A DNA stretch of 64,000 bases from Marinobacter salinexigens (GTDB lineage: Bacteria > Pseudomonadota > Gammaproteobacteria > Pseudomonadales > Oleiphilaceae). Both the position numbers and the translations under genes were made by a program. The stretch is taken from positions 1 through 64,000 of the forward strand of contig NZ_VTUU01000013.1 in the NCBI RefSeq assembly GCF_008370345.1. The letters are read 5' to 3'. The notes under the pieces were generated by a model. The model saw only the letters and a list, made by a program, of their open reading frames with translations. It was not told where the DNA came from and ran no database searches. Positions 7,718 to 15,356 of the stretch are shown piece after piece; the stretch's first letter is position 1; each line of letters starts with the position of its first letter.

Positions 7718-9100
7718 ATGAGCAATACCATTCCTGTACGCAACCTTGCCGCGGGTGCAGACGCTAATGGCAAGATCCATACGCGCAAGTTTCAGGGCGT
7801 TTTCCGAAGACTGCGAATCATCGGCGGGAGCCTTCTGTTTACTCTTTTTTTTGGCACCGCATGGTTGTCGTGGGGAGACAGGCAGGCTGTGTTGTGGGAT
7901 TTGTCTGATAAGAAATTCCACGTTTTTGGCAGCACTTTCTGGCCCCAGGACCTGGTCCTTTTGTCTGCTATCCTGATGATTTGCGCATTTGGCCTGTTTT
8001 TCATAACCGTGGTTGCCGGCCGGGTATGGTGCGGATATACCTGCCCACAAAGTGTCTGGATGTGGGTATTCATGTGGGCTGAAAGGGTGGCAGAAGGCGA
8101 CCGCAATCAGCGCAAAAAGCTGGATCAGGCGTCTTTTTCAGTATCAAAGCTCTATAAGAGGGTGGTCAAACACGGGTTATGGCTGGCAATCAGCCTGGCG
8201 ACAGCTCTGACTTTCGTCGGTTACTTTACCCCGATCAGGGAACTGCTTCCTGACCTTGTAACCCTGCAGGCGAGCGGTATGACTGCGTTCTGGGTGTTCT
8301 TTTTCACAGCAGCCACCTATCTCAATGCTGGTTGGCTTCGAGAAAAAGTGTGTGTACACATGTGCCCGTATGGTCGATTTCAGTCTTCGATGCTGGATAA
8401 GGATTCCCTGGTCATCAGTTACGATGCAGCGAGGGGAGAGAGCCGAGGTGCGCGCAAGGCTGGCTCTGATTATCAGTCTGAAGGACTGGGTGATTGCATT
8501 GATTGCCAGATGTGCGTTCAGGTTTGTCCAACCGGTATTGATATTCGGGATGGCCTGCAGATGGAATGCATCGGATGTGCAGCGTGTATTGATGCCTGCG
8601 ATTCCATCATGGACAAAATGGGTTATCCAAAAGGCCTGATCCGTTATACCAGTGAGAGGGAACTTGAGGGCGGGCCACTGCGGATTATTCGGCCCAGATT
8701 CCTTGGGTACGGCGCATTCCTGGTCGCCTGCATCGCCACGCTTTTCTGGGCCATTATGGCCCGGCCGATGGTCGAGTTCGATGTGGTCAAAGACAGAGGG
8801 CTGTTCCGTTTCAATGCCCAGGGGAATGTTGAAAACAGCTACACCCTTAAAGTGCTGAACAAGAGCCAGGAGAGCAAGGCATTCCAGCTGAGTGTAAGCG
8901 GCATGAACGATCTTAGCCTGATCGGACATACCTATATCACCGTTGGGGCAGGAGAGCGTTTTGAAATGCCTGTATCGGTAGCTGCCGAGCCTGCAGGGCT
9001 TGATGGAGGCGTGGCTGATATAGCGTTTCACTTGAACTCCGCCAACGAAGGTGGCGAAAGTCTGGTGACATCCAGTCGCTTTACAGGCCAGCCAAACTAA
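7718..9100 (+). CDS. ccoG: CcoG/FixG/RdxA-family membrane polyferredoxin
   Basis: The 460-aa protein has several N-terminal membrane helices (about residues 35-55, 80-110, 160-180 and 190-210). It carries VWCGYTCPQSVW and the ferredoxin block with CIDCQMCVQVCP and CIGCAACIDAC, two 4Fe-4S sites, then another helix and a periplasmic Ig-like C-terminal domain. CcoG is known as a cbb3 oxidase assembly factor involved in copper reduction. Here no ccoNOP or ccoI genes are near; instead it shares a leader element with the siroheme reductase. It may pass electrons to that system, which is inference. It is followed by a terminator. Confidence 0.87.
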   Translation: MSNTIPVRNLAAGADANGKIHTRKFQGVFRRLRIIGGSLLFTLFFGTAWLSWGDRQAVLWDLSDKKFHVFGSTFWPQDLVLLSAILMICAFGLFFITVVAGRVWCGYTCPQSVWMWVFMWAERVAEGDRNQRKKLDQASFSVSKLYKRVVKHGLWLAISLATALTFVGYFTPIRELLPDLVTLQASGMTAFWVFFFTAATYLNAGWLREKVCVHMCPYGRFQSSMLDKDSLVISYDAARGESRGARKAGSDYQSEGLGDCIDCQMCVQVCPTGIDIRDGLQMECIGCAACIDACDSIMDKMGYPKGLIRYTSERELEGGPLRIIRPRFLGYGAFLVACIATLFWAIMARPMVEFDVVKDRGLFRFNAQGNVENSYTLKVLNKSQESKAFQLSVSGMNDLSLIGHTYITVGAGERFEMPVSVAAEPAGLDGGVADIAFHLNSANEGGESLVTSSRFTGQPN

Positions 9101-9125
9101 AAGATCAGGGCGTTTATCTACGGAG

Positions 9126-9160
9126 AAAGGGGCAGAAGATTCTTCATCTGCCCCTTTTTT
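9126..9160. terminator. Rho-independent terminator between convergent ccoG and nitH
   Basis: AAAGGGGCAGA (9126-9136) pairs with TCTGCCCCTTT (9147-9157) across a 10-nt loop. T residues follow on the plus strand and T residues follow on the minus strand, so it can stop both ccoG and the Nit1C operon. Confidence 0.85.
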
Positions 9161-9178
9161 GTACGCAGTGTGGTTAGA

Positions 9179-10468
9179 TCAGGACGCAAGTGCTTCTTCG
9201 TTCTTTGCGGGCTGGTGGTTTTTAGCAAACGCCGCAATGTGGCTAGCCAGGTATTCTGCATCCTGACGGACTCCGGAGAAACGTCCGGATCCCCAAGTAT
9301 GCAGCCATGGCAGTCCGATGAAATACAGGCCAGCCTGATGGGTGACACCGCGGATGTGCTGGGGGTGACCCTGTCCGTTGAACACCGGCGCATCCAGCCA
9401 GGCAAAGTCAGGCCGGAATCCGATGCACCAAACGATACTGGTGATACCGCTTTCGGCGAGATTCAGTTCTGTACGCTCTCGCTCTGGTGCCCAATCCGGT
9501 GTATATACCGAAGGCCCTTCTATAGTGTCGATACCCTGTTTCTCGATCCAGGCATCAATGCGGGCATTGATGTTGTTGAGGGTTGCGTCAGCTTTATCAA
9601 GCTTTGCTTCCAGATCCGGCAAGAAAGTAAGGTTTTCACCGTCGTAGTCGGTCATAAGACCAAAGAGCTCCATGCCTTCTTTGGCGAACTTTCGAAGATC
9701 AATATCGCGTCCACCATCCCGGCCAGTCACGTAGTGATTGGTGTTGCTACGTACATTTTTTCCAAGCGGATGGTCACTTACAGACATTTGGTAATACCCC
9801 ATGTCATCGAGCCATTCGACAACGTCTTTACCACGGTAAAAACGTGATACCCGGGGGGCATCGCCGGTTGCGAGGTATACTTTGCGTCCGGCAAGGTGGA
9901 GGTCTTCTGCGATCTGAGCGCCAGACTGTCCGGAACCAACAACCAGCACAGCACCTTCTGGCAGCTGCCCTGCATTCTTGTATTGCGCAGAGTGCATCTG
10001 GAGTACTGACTCAGGTAACCGCTCAGCCATGCGGGGTATCACCGGAATATGGTAGCCGCCTGAAGCCACAACAACCTGGTCTGCTGTGTATTCACCGTCT
10101 GAGGTAGAAACACGATACAGGCCATCAGCATCGGTTCTTACAGCGTTGACAGACACGCCTTCACGAAGGGGCGCATCCAGCTTTGCAACAAACCGTTCCA
10201 GATAGCCAATAGTTTCCTGGCGGGTCATGAAACCGTGGGGATCATCCCCGTCATATGGGTGGCCTGGCAAGTCGCATTGCCAGTTAGGAGTAACCAGAGT
10301 GAACGAATCCCAGCGCTCGTTTTTCCAGCCATGGACGGCGGTGTTCTTTTCGAAAACCAGATGATCAAACCCCATTTTCTTGAGGTAGTAGCTCATGGAC
10401 AGGCCAGCCTGTCCCCCGCCAATAACGAGTACAGGGTAGTGTGATATACCAGAAGAGTTGCTAGTCAT
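9179..10468 (-). CDS. nitH: NitH: MSMEG_0569-family flavin-dependent oxidoreductase
   Basis: The 429-aa flavoprotein of the class B monooxygenase fold has an N-terminal FAD site VIGGGQAGLSMSYYLKK (about residues 10-27) and a second Rossmann motif VVGSGQSGAQIAEDL (about 175) for NADPH. It is the last gene of the Nit1C set (nitBCDEFGH). Nit1C is genetically linked to growth on cyanide as nitrogen source and to nitrogen starvation in cyanobacteria; the reaction of NitH is not established, but oxygenation of a nitrogen-containing intermediate is plausible. ATG at 10468 has AAAAGGA upstream. It is separated from nitG by 36 bp. Confidence 0.85.
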   Translation of the reverse strand: MTSNSSGISHYPVLVIGGGQAGLSMSYYLKKMGFDHLVFEKNTAVHGWKNERWDSFTLVTPNWQCDLPGHPYDGDDPHGFMTRQETIGYLERFVAKLDAPLREGVSVNAVRTDADGLYRVSTSDGEYTADQVVVASGGYHIPVIPRMAERLPESVLQMHSAQYKNAGQLPEGAVLVVGSGQSGAQIAEDLHLAGRKVYLATGDAPRVSRFYRGKDVVEWLDDMGYYQMSVSDHPLGKNVRSNTNHYVTGRDGGRDIDLRKFAKEGMELFGLMTDYDGENLTFLPDLEAKLDKADATLNNINARIDAWIEKQGIDTIEGPSVYTPDWAPERERTELNLAESGITSIVWCIGFRPDFAWLDAPVFNGQGHPQHIRGVTHQAGLYFIGLPWLHTWGSGRFSGVRQDAEYLASHIAAFAKNHQPAKNEEALAS

Positions 10469-10504
10469 AGTGTTGTTCCTTTTCGTTGTGCAATCGGATG
10501 AGCG

Positions 10505-10789
10505 TCAGGACACGCTTACTATTTCGATTCGTGGGTTGTCGGCACTGTCGAACTGTGCCGCTTTGGATTTGATGGTGGACAATTGATCCATGGCACTGGA
10601 GCAGAAATATCCAAATTTTTTTTCTACTCGGCCGCTAGCCTCGTTGAGTGCAGTTTCTGCCGTTTCCAGGAACTGGGCGAGAGGCATACTCTGGCCGGAA
10701 CTGAAGTGCTCGCGGACAACTGTTGAGGGCGAATAGCAGCTGTCTTCTGAGCCATCGGGCCATCGAATACAAAAATTGATAGCAGGCAT
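10505..10789 (-). CDS. nitG: NitG: MSMEG_0570-family nitrogen starvation response protein
   Basis: This small 94-aa soluble protein has no known catalytic motif. Recognisable parts are MPAINFCIRWPDGSEDSCYSP and the middle YxxG-poor helical segment with CSSAMDQLSTIKSK. It is a standard member of Nit1C clusters; role unknown, perhaps a subunit or carrier. It starts 3 bp after the nitF stop, indicating tight coupling. Confidence 0.8.
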   Translation of the reverse strand: MPAINFCIRWPDGSEDSCYSPSTVVREHFSSGQSMPLAQFLETAETALNEASGRVEKKFGYFCSSAMDQLSTIKSKAAQFDSADNPRIEIVSVS

Positions 10790-10792
10790 TCT

Positions 10793-11791
10793 TTAGTCCT
10801 CAAATGTCATTTTTTCGGCTGAAGGTTGGCGGTGAAGTCCCGTCAACGAAGAGGTATCGAGATCCCAGAAGAGCTGTTCTTTTTGCCCTTGTGAGACCCA
10901 CAGTTGGTTGGTGTCTGTGATCTCACCAATTGCAGCGGCGCTGATATTCCGTTTATGAAAGCGGTCAAGCAGTGCTGGTAGTGAAGCGGCGTCTGTCGTC
11001 AGGATGTAGCCAAAGCTAGGGAAGGCGCAGAGCCAGTCATCCCAGCTGACGCCAGAAGGTTTGGGTATGTTGTCCAGAGAGATGGCAGCCCCTACAGCCG
11101 AGCTTTCGAGCAGCATCAGGGTCGTTCCCAGGAGACCCGCCTGGCTGATGTCTTTTGCTGCGGCGGCCAGGTGCTGGTCTGCTATTTCGGGCAATAGCGC
11201 GATATCGGCCCTTAGCTGTTCTGGGGTCGCAGTGGTGGCAGCATTCCAGTTTAGGTATGGCTTTCGGAAGGCTCCGCGTAAATCGATGGCCGCGACAAGA
11301 ATCTGGCCCGGCTGTGCGTTGAAGGCGGATAAAAGATTCCGGCTCCGGCCAAGAATCCCGACAGCCAACTGTGGTTGATTGGCCCTGAGATTCGTATGGC
11401 CACCTACAATGGACACCCCGAAGGTTTCGGCTGCTGCTGTCATGCCCTCCAGAATGAGACGGGCATTGTCGCTGTCATGATTCCACAATGCATTCACGAC
11501 GGCCTGAGGGTGTCCGCCCATGGCTGCGATGTCACTGATATTGACCATTACGCCGCACCAGCCTGCGAACCAGGGGTCGGATTCTACAAAGTCGTTGATA
11601 AAGCCTTCCATGGCAAGCAGGGAATACCCTTCGGCGTCCGGAATGGCAGCTGCATCATCCCCGTTCGGGTGCCAACCCTTGGGCAGGGGCCGAAGCCCGG
11701 GGGCCAGTTGGTTTATATCCTGTTTCTGTGAAATTCCGGCATATTGACGGACGTGTCTCAGCGTATGTTCAAGACTGCAGGTACGGTTCAT
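10793..11791 (-). CDS. nitF: NitF: sll0787-family AIR synthase-like protein
   Basis: The 332-aa PurM/AIR-synthase fold protein has the N-terminal ATP/Mg motif NGDDAAAIPD (about residues 43-52), MVNISDIAAMGGHP (about 82-95) and VGGHTNLRANQP (about 130), which correspond to the conserved ATP-binding parts of the PurM/SelD/ThiL/HypE superfamily. This family usually makes phosphorylated or activated intermediates with ATP. The substrate in Nit1C is unknown. It starts 2 bp after the nitE stop, with its ribosome site (GGGAG) inside the nitE 3' end. Confidence 0.83.
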   Translation of the reverse strand: MNRTCSLEHTLRHVRQYAGISQKQDINQLAPGLRPLPKGWHPNGDDAAAIPDAEGYSLLAMEGFINDFVESDPWFAGWCGVMVNISDIAAMGGHPQAVVNALWNHDSDNARLILEGMTAAAETFGVSIVGGHTNLRANQPQLAVGILGRSRNLLSAFNAQPGQILVAAIDLRGAFRKPYLNWNAATTATPEQLRADIALLPEIADQHLAAAAKDISQAGLLGTTLMLLESSAVGAAISLDNIPKPSGVSWDDWLCAFPSFGYILTTDAASLPALLDRFHKRNISAAAIGEITDTNQLWVSQGQKEQLFWDLDTSSLTGLHRQPSAEKMTFED

Positions 11792-11793
11792 GA

Positions 11794-12420
11794 TTAAACT
11801 CCCTGCAAAGCAGTGCGTTGACGAGCACCTGCCAACGGGTTCGCTATTAACATACCGGTCAACTGAGGGGCGAGTTCTGTAGCTTCATGGCGCTGTTTGG
11901 CCCTGAGTACGAAGCCGCTGAACGGAGTGTGGCACGGCGGATAGAAGGTAAGACCTGCCTCCATGGAGACATGGGGGCGACCGTAAATCGTTTTTTTGGC
12001 AAGGGTGTGCCAGTGGAGGCGCCGAAAAAGTTCTTCGTTTTGTGCCTGTACCGTTGCCAGGAAAGATTGGCACCCCAGCGCGTGGGCGCTGGACACAGCC
12101 AGTTTGATCAGTGTCGACCCGATATTGCCATGGGCTCGGTACGATGGATCGACTGCCAGTCTTGAACCATACCAAAGCCCGGGGTTTTCCTCGTGGATGC
12201 GCACAGTACCGACAACCCGTTCATGCCACCCACCGTATCCGCCCAGAGCGACAAGTAATTGGGCAGTCTGATCCTTCTGGTCCAGATCATCGCCTTCGAA
12301 CAGGGACTGCTCGTCGCAGAAGACCCGCTTTCGCAGCGCGTAGGCTTCATCCTTTTCCCAATCCAGACTGGCCCATTTGATGGTGTATTCGGAGTAGTCA
12401 GGTTGATGGCTTGAGTTCAT
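11794..12420 (-). CDS. nitE: NitE: MSMEG_0567/Sll0786-family GNAT acetyltransferase
   Basis: The protein is 208 aa with a GNAT fold: LRKRVFCDEQSLFEGDDLD at the N-terminal side, GGWHERVVGTVRIHE strand pair, and the acetyl-CoA pyrophosphate loop region RAHGNIGSTLIKLAVSSA (about residues 110-127). It is annotated in the family as a nitrogen-starvation N-acetyltransferase; the acceptor is unknown. The start at 12420 follows GGGAGTGATTACG, and the gene lies 20 bp after nitD. Confidence 0.82.
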   Translation of the reverse strand: MNSSHQPDYSEYTIKWASLDWEKDEAYALRKRVFCDEQSLFEGDDLDQKDQTAQLLVALGGYGGWHERVVGTVRIHEENPGLWYGSRLAVDPSYRAHGNIGSTLIKLAVSSAHALGCQSFLATVQAQNEELFRRLHWHTLAKKTIYGRPHVSMEAGLTFYPPCHTPFSGFVLRAKQRHEATELAPQLTGMLIANPLAGARQRTALQGV

Positions 12421-12440
12421 CGTAATCACTCCCTTGTGCC

Positions 12441-13535
12441 TTAGTGCTCGTATTTTGAGAGCGTTGAACATGCACCACAGCGGCCGCAGCCCGCCTTGAT
12501 ATCGCTCGACAGCAACCTTGCGGCACGCAAACGCTTTCCAAGAGGTGCGAGAATGGATTCCATGAACTGGCTGCTTGGCGGTGGAATATCCTCAAGAGGG
12601 GTTCCGGAAATCGGTACGAAAGGCACCACGAAGGGGTAGACGCCGATAGCGATGAGCTCTTCGCTGATCGCGAGAATTGATTCCTGGCTATCCCCCAGGC
12701 CCGCGAGGATGTAGGTGCTAACCTGTCCTCGCCCAAATACCTTTACCGCTTCTCTGAAGGCATCCATGTATTCCTCAATCGATACTTCGGATTTTCCCGG
12801 CATCAGGTTTTTCCGTCGTTCGGGAGTAACCACTTCAAGGTGCATTCCCAGTGTGTCAACACCTGAATCTTTGAGTTTCTGGTACCAGATGGGGTCCCGG
12901 GGAGGCTCGCATTGGGCCTGAATCGGTATGTCTACTGCGCTGCGCACCGCCGCTGCGCTATCGCACAGTACGGCAGCACCGCGATCACTTGTTGCGGGTG
13001 TACCGGTAGTCATCACCATGTGCTTTACGCCATCCAGCTCCACCGCCGCCCGGGCTACTTCCGCCAGTTGTTCCGGGGATTTATGGGCAACAGTACGGCC
13101 GGCCTGCAGGGACTGGCCAATCGAACAGAACTTGCAGGCTTTGCGACGGCTCTCATAGCGAATACAGGTTTGCAGAACCGTTGTCGCGAGTACGTCTTTG
13201 CTATGCAGGGTGGCGATATGGGAATAGGGAATACCATCAGACGTTTCCAGATCATAAAATCGCGGGGTATTTGAAAATGTAATGTCGGTGATGGGAATCT
13301 GATCCCGTAGAAGCCTGTGCCCTTCATCCGCTGATTCTATGCTGAACGGTGAATTCCACGCAGATTGGGTATAGATGGGTACCATCACCGTTGTACCGTC
13401 CACAGTGATGGCCTGATGGTCGGAAGGTCCGGCTCCGCCTCGACGACTTACATGGTCACCAGCCGCCCCCTGCATTCTGAGACCTCGGGTTTGTAGCTCA
13501 GTAATCAATTGATTCGATGGTTTTGCCAGGCTCAT
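12441..13535 (-). CDS. nitD: NitD: MSMEG_0568-family radical SAM protein
   Basis: The 364-aa radical SAM enzyme carries a nonstandard cluster motif CX9CX2C (Cys124, Cys134, Cys137; [14 protein letters not shown]) instead of CX3CX2C, and a C-terminal cysteine group GCGRCGACS that may bind an auxiliary iron-sulfur cluster. The middle part ([32 protein letters not shown]) fits the TIM-barrel SAM core. The start at 13535 is preferred because AAGGAG lies 6 nt before it; this makes it overlap nitC by 38 bp, typical of tight coupling. Product unknown. Confidence 0.85.
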   Translation of the reverse strand: MSLAKPSNQLITELQTRGLRMQGAAGDHVSRRGGAGPSDHQAITVDGTTVMVPIYTQSAWNSPFSIESADEGHRLLRDQIPITDITFSNTPRFYDLETSDGIPYSHIATLHSKDVLATTVLQTCIRYESRRKACKFCSIGQSLQAGRTVAHKSPEQLAEVARAAVELDGVKHMVMTTGTPATSDRGAAVLCDSAAAVRSAVDIPIQAQCEPPRDPIWYQKLKDSGVDTLGMHLEVVTPERRKNLMPGKSEVSIEEYMDAFREAVKVFGRGQVSTYILAGLGDSQESILAISEELIAIGVYPFVVPFVPISGTPLEDIPPPSSQFMESILAPLGKRLRAARLLSSDIKAGCGRCGACSTLSKYEH

Positions 13536-14505
13536 CATCGGCTCCTTGGAATCGTTCGGGTTCAGCTGTTTGAGATAGCGCATGGCTATAGCGGGCAGGT
13601 TTGTCGTTGATCGCAAGGCTGAGCAATTCCGGGCGCGCATAGTGTCCGACGGAATCCATCATCCTCTTGCGTTTGGTGATCAGGGCAAAGTCCAGATCTG
13701 CTATCACCAGGCCTTCACCAGACCTCATAGGCTCAGCCAGATGCTTTCCTTCCGGTGAAATAATGGCGGTGTTGCAGCCATCCCGAAGGGCTTTCTGTAG
13801 CTTTTCGTCTGGAGTAATTGATTCGATCTGATCGTCCGTTAACCATCCTGTTGCGTTGACGACGAAGCAGCCGGACTCAAGTGCATGGTGGCGTATGGTT
13901 GCTTCGATCTGGTCTGCGAATACAGGGCCTACGAGAGAGCCTGGGAACTGGCTACAGTGAATCTGCTCGTGCTGGGTCATCAGTGCATATCGAGCCAGCG
14001 GGTTGTAGTGCTCCCAGCAGGCGAGTGCACCAACCTTTCCTGCAGCGGTATCCACCACTTTCAGGCCAGATGCATCTCCCTGACCCCAGATCATTCGTTC
14101 ATGGTAGGTGGGAGTGATCTTCCTGCGCTTCAGAGCGAGCTTGCCGTCCGCATCGAAAATGACCTGGGTGTTATAGAGGGAGCCGTTATCGCGTTCGTTT
14201 ACACCGAGAACAACAACCATCTTGCAGGCCCGCGCTCTTTCCGAAACAGCATCCGTGATCGGACCCGGGACCGTAACCGCTTCCTCATATAAACGGAGAT
14301 GTTCCGGCCCACAGGCCACTGCCGGGTATACGAAAGAGAAGTATGGGTAGTAGGGCACAAAGGTTTCCGGGAAGACGATAAGTTCAACTCCCTTTGCTGC
14401 TGCCTCATCGATTGCATCCAGAACCCGGGCCAAAGTGCCGGCGGCACTTTCCAGGTCTGGCGCAATCTGGACAGCAGCGGCCCTTACAGTTTTAGGCTGT
14501 GTCAT
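13498..14505 (-). CDS. nitC: NitC: Nit6803-type nitrilase
   Basis: The 335-aa nitrilase-superfamily enzyme has a complete catalytic set: Glu47 in [14 protein letters not shown], Lys129 in [11 protein letters not shown] with the second Glu136, and nucleophile Cys163 in [11 protein letters not shown]. Branch-1 nitrilases hydrolyse nitriles to acid and ammonia; in Nit1C clusters NitC is needed for cyanide assimilation in Pseudomonas fluorescens (from memory of the literature). It is 16 bp downstream of nitB and overlaps nitD. A ribosome site (AAAAGGAGCGCAGCGGTC) precedes the ATG at 14505. Confidence 0.9.
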   Translation of the reverse strand: MTQPKTVRAAAVQIAPDLESAAGTLARVLDAIDEAAAKGVELIVFPETFVPYYPYFSFVYPAVACGPEHLRLYEEAVTVPGPITDAVSERARACKMVVVLGVNERDNGSLYNTQVIFDADGKLALKRRKITPTYHERMIWGQGDASGLKVVDTAAGKVGALACWEHYNPLARYALMTQHEQIHCSQFPGSLVGPVFADQIEATIRHHALESGCFVVNATGWLTDDQIESITPDEKLQKALRDGCNTAIISPEGKHLAEPMRSGEGLVIADLDFALITKRKRMMDSVGHYARPELLSLAINDKPARYSHALSQTAEPERFQGADDEPGKTIESIDY

Positions 14506-14521
14506 GACCGCTGCGCTCCTT

Positions 14522-15004
14522 TTATACCGTCCAGGTATCGATGATCACTGCGTTGTCGCGGACGTGAAGAAGCTTCAGGTCAAGTACGTCAAGCGGATTG
14601 ATCGGGCGGATACCTTCAATCAGGGAGGGTTCGCCGTGCCCATAAAGGGCTTGCAGAGCGAAGCGGCAGGCGTAGACTTTCCCGCCCTCAGCCATGAACT
14701 TTTTGAGCTGGTTATTGAAGTTGAGGTGGCCAGGGAACGCTTCGTCGCCGATGGTTGGGAAGCCTCGCTGGAGGCCCAGGGTTACGCCGGGGCCGTATAG
14801 CAGAATGGATGTTTCATAGCCTTTCCGTTGTAGGCGCGTGGCCTGCAACATGTTTACGAAACCGATGGAACCTTCAAAAGCGACCGTATGGAAAGTCACC
14901 AGTGCCTTTTCTCCGGGTTCAGCTTTAACGTCCTCGAATACTTTCTCTTCATAGTCGACGAAAAAATCACCGTTTTTATGCAGTTCTTGAGTTACTTTGG
15001 GCAT
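14522..15004 (-). CDS. nitB: NitB: MSMEG_0572/Sll0783-family nitrogen starvation response protein
   Basis: The 160-aa first gene of Nit1C has a DsrE-like look: [37 protein letters not shown] and [14 protein letters not shown]. The family is induced by nitrogen starvation in cyanobacteria; its biochemical role is unknown, perhaps a small subunit or chaperone of the nitrilase. Start at 15004 (MPKVTQE) is chosen for its perfect AAGGAG site; a longer frame to 15127 runs through the structured leader and is rejected. Its ribosome site can pair with sequence 57 nt upstream. Confidence 0.85.
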   Translation of the reverse strand: MPKVTQELHKNGDFFVDYEEKVFEDVKAEPGEKALVTFHTVAFEGSIGFVNMLQATRLQRKGYETSILLYGPGVTLGLQRGFPTIGDEAFPGHLNFNNQLKKFMAEGGKVYACRFALQALYGHGEPSLIEGIRPINPLDVLDLKLLHVRDNAVIIDTWTV

Positions 15005-15090
15005 CTGGTTGCTCCTTAATTGTTTCAGGTATCGAGTGGCCCCTTTACGAAAAATTTCGCAGGGCACGAAGCTGAAGGAGCAACCGGTAT
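15002..15090 (-). promoter_or_regulatory. Structured nitB 5' leader that can sequester the ribosome binding site (candidate riboswitch or attenuator)
   Basis: On the minus strand, GGTTGCTCCTT (15085-15075) is perfectly complementary to AAGGAGCAACC (15017-15007), an 11-bp stem whose 3' arm is the nitB Shine-Dalgarno. Enclosed are GTGCCCT paired with AGGGGCCAC (two-base bulge) and an apical TGCGAA/TTCGTA hairpin; CAG/CTG just inside the outer stem can also pair. The result is a closed multi-helix domain ending at the start codon, the usual shape of translational riboswitches. Ligand and function are unknown; the transcript start must lie above 15087. Confidence 0.55.
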
Positions 15091-15112
15091 GCCAATTGAT
15101 ATGACTTAAAAA

Positions 15113-15160
15113 GCAATCAATATGCAATCAATCAACTCGCTCTAATCGAAAAACAATCAA
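15113..15160. promoter_or_regulatory. CAATCAA direct repeats between nitB and the divergent MocR gene
   Basis: GCAATCAA occurs at 15113 and 15124 (11 bp apart, one helical turn), and ACAATCAA at 15153. MocR/PdxR regulators bind direct repeats, so this is a candidate site for the adjacent regulator. The full 15005-15356 spacer (352 bp) contains the nitB leader, these repeats and the mocR promoter; a weak TCAATT/AATTGA dyad is at 15320-15337. Confidence 0.45.
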
Positions 15161-15356
15161 AATTTATTTAACCTCTCGTTGCTTGCCCTGTAGGAGTTCA
15201 TTCACGGTTTGTCGGGATAGGGGTGTTTTGCCCTATGATCGTGCGGCTTGAAGCAAAATGGTGCGATCAGAACGTAGCTATCCACTTCGGGAAGCAATCT
15301 TTTGGTGGCAGTGATACGATCAATTTCTATGAATTGAATGAGGGACAGGCAGAGGC

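Noticed and set aside
7681-15093. GGCATACC shared by the nitB and ccoG leaders
   Set aside because: It is only an 8-mer, with flanks that differ; chance is likely.
15005-15127. Longer N-terminus for NitB from 15127
   Set aside because: It would translate through the structured leader; MPKVTQE with AAGGAG is the better start.
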